DNA of 64,000 nucleotides from Lachnospiraceae bacterium (lineage in GTDB: Bacteria > Bacillota > Clostridia > Lachnospirales > Lachnospiraceae), in contig CAJTCY010000004.1 in the NCBI GenBank assembly GCA_910575075.1, forward strand, positions 1 to 64,000. Direction: 5' to 3'. The notes under the pieces are model-generated. The model ran no database searches and was not told the origin of the DNA. It saw only the letters and a list, made by a program, of their open reading frames with translations. Positions 62,070-64,000 of the stretch are shown in pieces; position 1 is the first letter of the stretch; every line of letters starts with the position of its first letter. Made by a program: the position numbers and the translations under genes.

Positions 62070-63158
62070 ATGAAAAAAACAGCTACAAAAGATTTACTGG
62101 CTGGTATGGTTACTGCTATGCCCGTATACAGTAAAAGCGGACAGTTGATTCTTCCTGTCCAAACCCTTCTGACTACACAGCAGATTTCCCGTCTGGAGTT
62201 CTATGGCATTGACTGGGTACATATACAGGAAGATGCAAAGGAAGCTTCCAACACAGATACGCCGGCACAGGAAGAATTTATCTCCTATTCCCAAAAAGTA
62301 CGTAAAAGCAGGGAATTTCACACATTTAAAGTGGATTATAATAAGAAGACGCAGGTTCTGACCTCTTCCATCAACGATCTGATCACCAAGAATACGGCCG
62401 TGGATTCCAACAGCCTGATCAAACAGGTCAGCAGCCTGTACAGCAACCATCTGACCTCGCTTTCTGTATTTGACATGCTGCATAATATGCGCCAGATTGA
62501 TGATTCTACCTTTGCGCACAGCATCAATGTGGCGTTAATTGCACGAATGTTGGGAGAATGGCTTCACTTATCGGAAGAAGATCTGGACGTTTTGACTCTG
62601 GCGGGACTTCTCCATGATCTTGGCAAATGTATCATCAATGACAAGATTCTGACAAAACCCAGCACTTTGACTACAGAAGAATTTGATGAAATCAAACGCC
62701 ATCCTGTGGAAGGAGCAAAGCTTCTTAAATCTCAGAATTTGGACATCCGCATCAAAGAGGCGGCATTGATGCATCATGAACGCTGTGACGGCAGCGGCTA
62801 CCCTTCCGGTTTACAAGGACCAGAAATCTCTGAGTTTGCCAAGATTATCGCCATTGCCGATGTTTATGACGCTATGACTTCCAACCGCTGCTATCGCAAA
62901 GGTTTATGTCCTTTTGAAGTGATTGCTACATTTGAGAGGGAAGGGCTTGAGAAATATGATGCGGAGTATATTCTGACTTTCCTGACCCATATTATTGACA
63001 CTTACATGGGTAACTCTGTATTACTGAATGACGGTTCCATCGGCAACATCCTTATGATCAATAACCGCAAGCTTTCGCGTCCGCTGGTACGTCTCACTTC
63101 CAATGAATACATTGACCTTGGAAAACACCCTGAACTTTATATTCAGGCGATTATATAA
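62070..63158 (+). CDS. HD-GYP domain c-di-GMP phosphodiesterase
   Basis: 362 residues. The N-terminal 130 residues have no clear family; they read like the short N-domain seen in many clostridial HD-GYP proteins. The HD-GYP domain has FAHSINVALIARMLG, LLHDLGKCIIND (HD pair), IKRHPVEGAKLL, LMHHERCDGSGYPSGL (the GYP motif) and IADVYDAMTSNRCYRKG. It should hydrolyse c-di-GMP; no membrane helix or receiver domain is seen. It is divergent from acpP by 149 bases. Together with the PilZ protein at 14203 it suggests control of motility. Confidence 0.93.
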   Translation: MKKTATKDLLAGMVTAMPVYSKSGQLILPVQTLLTTQQISRLEFYGIDWVHIQEDAKEASNTDTPAQEEFISYSQKVRKSREFHTFKVDYNKKTQVLTSSINDLITKNTAVDSNSLIKQVSSLYSNHLTSLSVFDMLHNMRQIDDSTFAHSINVALIARMLGEWLHLSEEDLDVLTLAGLLHDLGKCIINDKILTKPSTLTTEEFDEIKRHPVEGAKLLKSQNLDIRIKEAALMHHERCDGSGYPSGLQGPEISEFAKIIAIADVYDAMTSNRCYRKGLCPFEVIATFEREGLEKYDAEYILTFLTHIIDTYMGNSVLLNDGSIGNILMINNRKLSRPLVRLTSNEYIDLGKHPELYIQAII

Positions 63159-63182
63159 TATAGAAAGAACGAGGTAATTATT

Positions 63183-63524
63183 ATGAGCGATACTCCAAAT
63201 TCCATCCCTCTGAGTGATATGGACGATGACGATATGGAAGACGTTCGTGTCACTTTAACCATGGATGATGATTCAGAAGTAGAATGCAGAATTCTCACTA
63301 TTTTCGATTTGGACGACCAGGATTATATCGTATTACTCCCTTTGGACAACGAAGGCGAGGATAATAAAGAAGGTGAGGTATTTATTTACCGATACTTTGA
63401 AGATTCAGAAGGCAATCCCAACCTGGAAGATATCGACAGCGAAGAAGAATATGAAGCAGTCGCTGACCGTTTTGAAGAACTTCTTGATGAAGCGGAATGG
63501 GATGCCCTGCTGGACGATGATTGA
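63183..63524 (+). CDS. DUF1292 domain-containing protein
   Basis: 113 residues, strongly acidic. The DUF1292 core reads CRILTIFDLDDQDYIVLLPL and VFIYRYFED. The family (YrzB in B. subtilis) is conserved in Firmicutes and of unknown function. The ATG follows GAGG at seven bases, 24 bases after the HD-GYP gene, so both are probably cotranscribed. Confidence 0.9.
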   Translation: MSDTPNSIPLSDMDDDDMEDVRVTLTMDDDSEVECRILTIFDLDDQDYIVLLPLDNEGEDNKEGEVFIYRYFEDSEGNPNLEDIDSEEEYEAVADRFEELLDEAEWDALLDDD

Positions 63525-63601
63525 TTATCGTAAGCAAAACATCCGCATTTTAGGAACTGAACATAGAAATAAAAACCAAATAGGAATCATAGTTATGAAC
63601 T

Positions 63602-63635
63602 GGCAGGAGCATGGATGTTCTCCTGCCTTTCTCTT
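63602..63635 (+). terminator. Terminator after the DUF1292 gene
   Basis: GGCAGGAG (63602-63609) pairs with CTCCTGCC (63620-63627) around a 10-base loop and is followed by TTTCTCTT. It lies about 80 bases after the stop. Nothing else is seen between 63525 and 63740. Confidence 0.75.
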
Positions 63636-63740
63636 AACCAGGCTGCGTTTGTCAAGTAAGGATAAAAAATCATTACATTAATGAAAAGATTGATTTATCT
63701 GCATTTTTATGTACCTCAAAGATCTAAAATGCTTTGGCAG

Positions 63741-64000
63741 TTAAATCTTATCTTTTGCCGGCATCCCCTGCATTTCCGGCACAAACCTGGAAACCTCCAG
63801 CTCTCTGCCATTAAATTTTTTCACACTGTGAATGTATAATTCCTGTTTGGCACGTGTGATTCCCACATAAAACATTCGTCTCTCTTCTTGCAGATCGGCA
63901 TCCAGAAGAGCTTTTTTATACGGCATCAGCTCCTCATTGACATCCAAAATATGTACAACCGGAAATTCCAGTCCTTTTGCGCTGTGCAGGGTGGCAAGAG
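63741..64000 (-). CDS. UvrD/PcrA-type helicase, C-terminal end (partial)
   Basis: The last 85 or so residues of a gene that begins beyond 64000. Motif V appears as TLHSAKGLEFPVVHILDVNE, here LHSAKGLEFPVV, and motif VI as EERRMFYVGITRAKQELY. These are superfamily I helicase motifs; the protein ends soon after, without the long PcrA tail. It could be a UvrD-like repair helicase; full identity cannot be judged from the fragment. Confidence 0.85.
   Translation of the reverse strand, partial: LATLHSAKGLEFPVVHILDVNEELMPYKKALLDADLQEERRMFYVGITRAKQELYIHSVKKFNGRELEVSRFVPEMQGMPAKDKI

Noticed and set aside
1..64000. CRISPR arrays, tRNA or rRNA genes, prophage genes
   Set aside because: No regularly spaced repeats, no cloverleaf-like sequences with a CCA end and no phage proteins were recognised by eye; a tRNAscan and CRISPR search would settle this.

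Overview
The window looks like the chromosome of a motile, Gram-positive, low-GC Firmicute of the Lachnospiraceae type (Roseburia / Agathobacter / Butyrivibrio-like). The grounds are a single giant fla/che operon running into rpsB-tsf, a topA-codY-flgB junction, a fliY-type switch protein, CheC and CheD, a FabK-type fatty-acid operon with a fused AccD-AccA, a sporulation sigma-K-like factor, and small families (DUF4250, DUF5662, DUF6115, DUF1292) known mostly from Clostridia. The species assignment is inference; gene identities rest on protein motifs read by eye.

Layout. (1) 6-2707: an IS66-family element with broken tnpB and tnpC, apparently flanked by an 8-bp target duplication whose left copy is cut by the window edge. 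(2) 2758-4862, minus strand: tsf and rpsB with their own promoter and terminator. (3) 4875-39922, minus strand: about 35 kb of tightly packed flagellar and chemotaxis genes. In transcription order these are flgB, flgC, fliE, fliF, fliG, fliH, fliI, fliJ, a MotE-like gene, fliK, flgD, a TIGR02530-type gene, flgE, flbD, motA, motB, fliL, fliM, fliY, cheY, fliO, fliP, fliQ, fliR, flhB, flhA, flhF, flhG, a YcgR-like PilZ gene, cheB, cheA, cheW, cheC, cheD, a small membrane protein, sigD, fapA and three poorly known genes. (4) 40302-46906, minus strand: codY, topA, dprA, comM and sigK. (5) 46994-50777: a DUF4250 gene with a long foldable leader, converging on a three-gene operon (a GH13 protein lacking its catalytic acids, TraX, DUF5662). 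(6) 51026-52723, plus strand: a chemoreceptor. (7) 52755-61991, minus strand: the fatty-acid synthesis operon acpP-fabK-fabD-fabG-fabF-accB-fabZ-accC-accDA plus a nitronate-monooxygenase-like gene, driven by a strong promoter overlapped by a FabT-like palindrome. (8) 62070-64000: a c-di-GMP phosphodiesterase (HD-GYP), a DUF1292 gene and the tail of a UvrD-type helicase.

How it fits together. The large operon encodes basal body, export gate, motor, switch, hook and the adaptation half of chemotaxis. SigD inside it would drive late flagellar genes, which are outside the window (no flagellin, FliD or FliS seen). c-di-GMP control is suggested by the PilZ/YcgR protein and the HD-GYP enzyme. CheC and FliY both carry two intact CheY-P phosphatase sites, so CheY-P removal looks well provided for. 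CodY sits directly upstream of flgB, as in Bacillus subtilis, but without the xerC-hslVU genes that separate topA from codY there.

The most unusual items are the foldable leader before the DUF4250 gene, which has two mutually exclusive stems, one touching the Shine-Dalgarno; the GH13 pseudoenzyme; the FabT-like operator without a FabT gene nearby; the AccD-AccA fusion; and the small uncharacterised membrane and coiled-coil proteins closing the fla/che operon. No CRISPR array, prophage, rRNA or tRNA gene was recognised.
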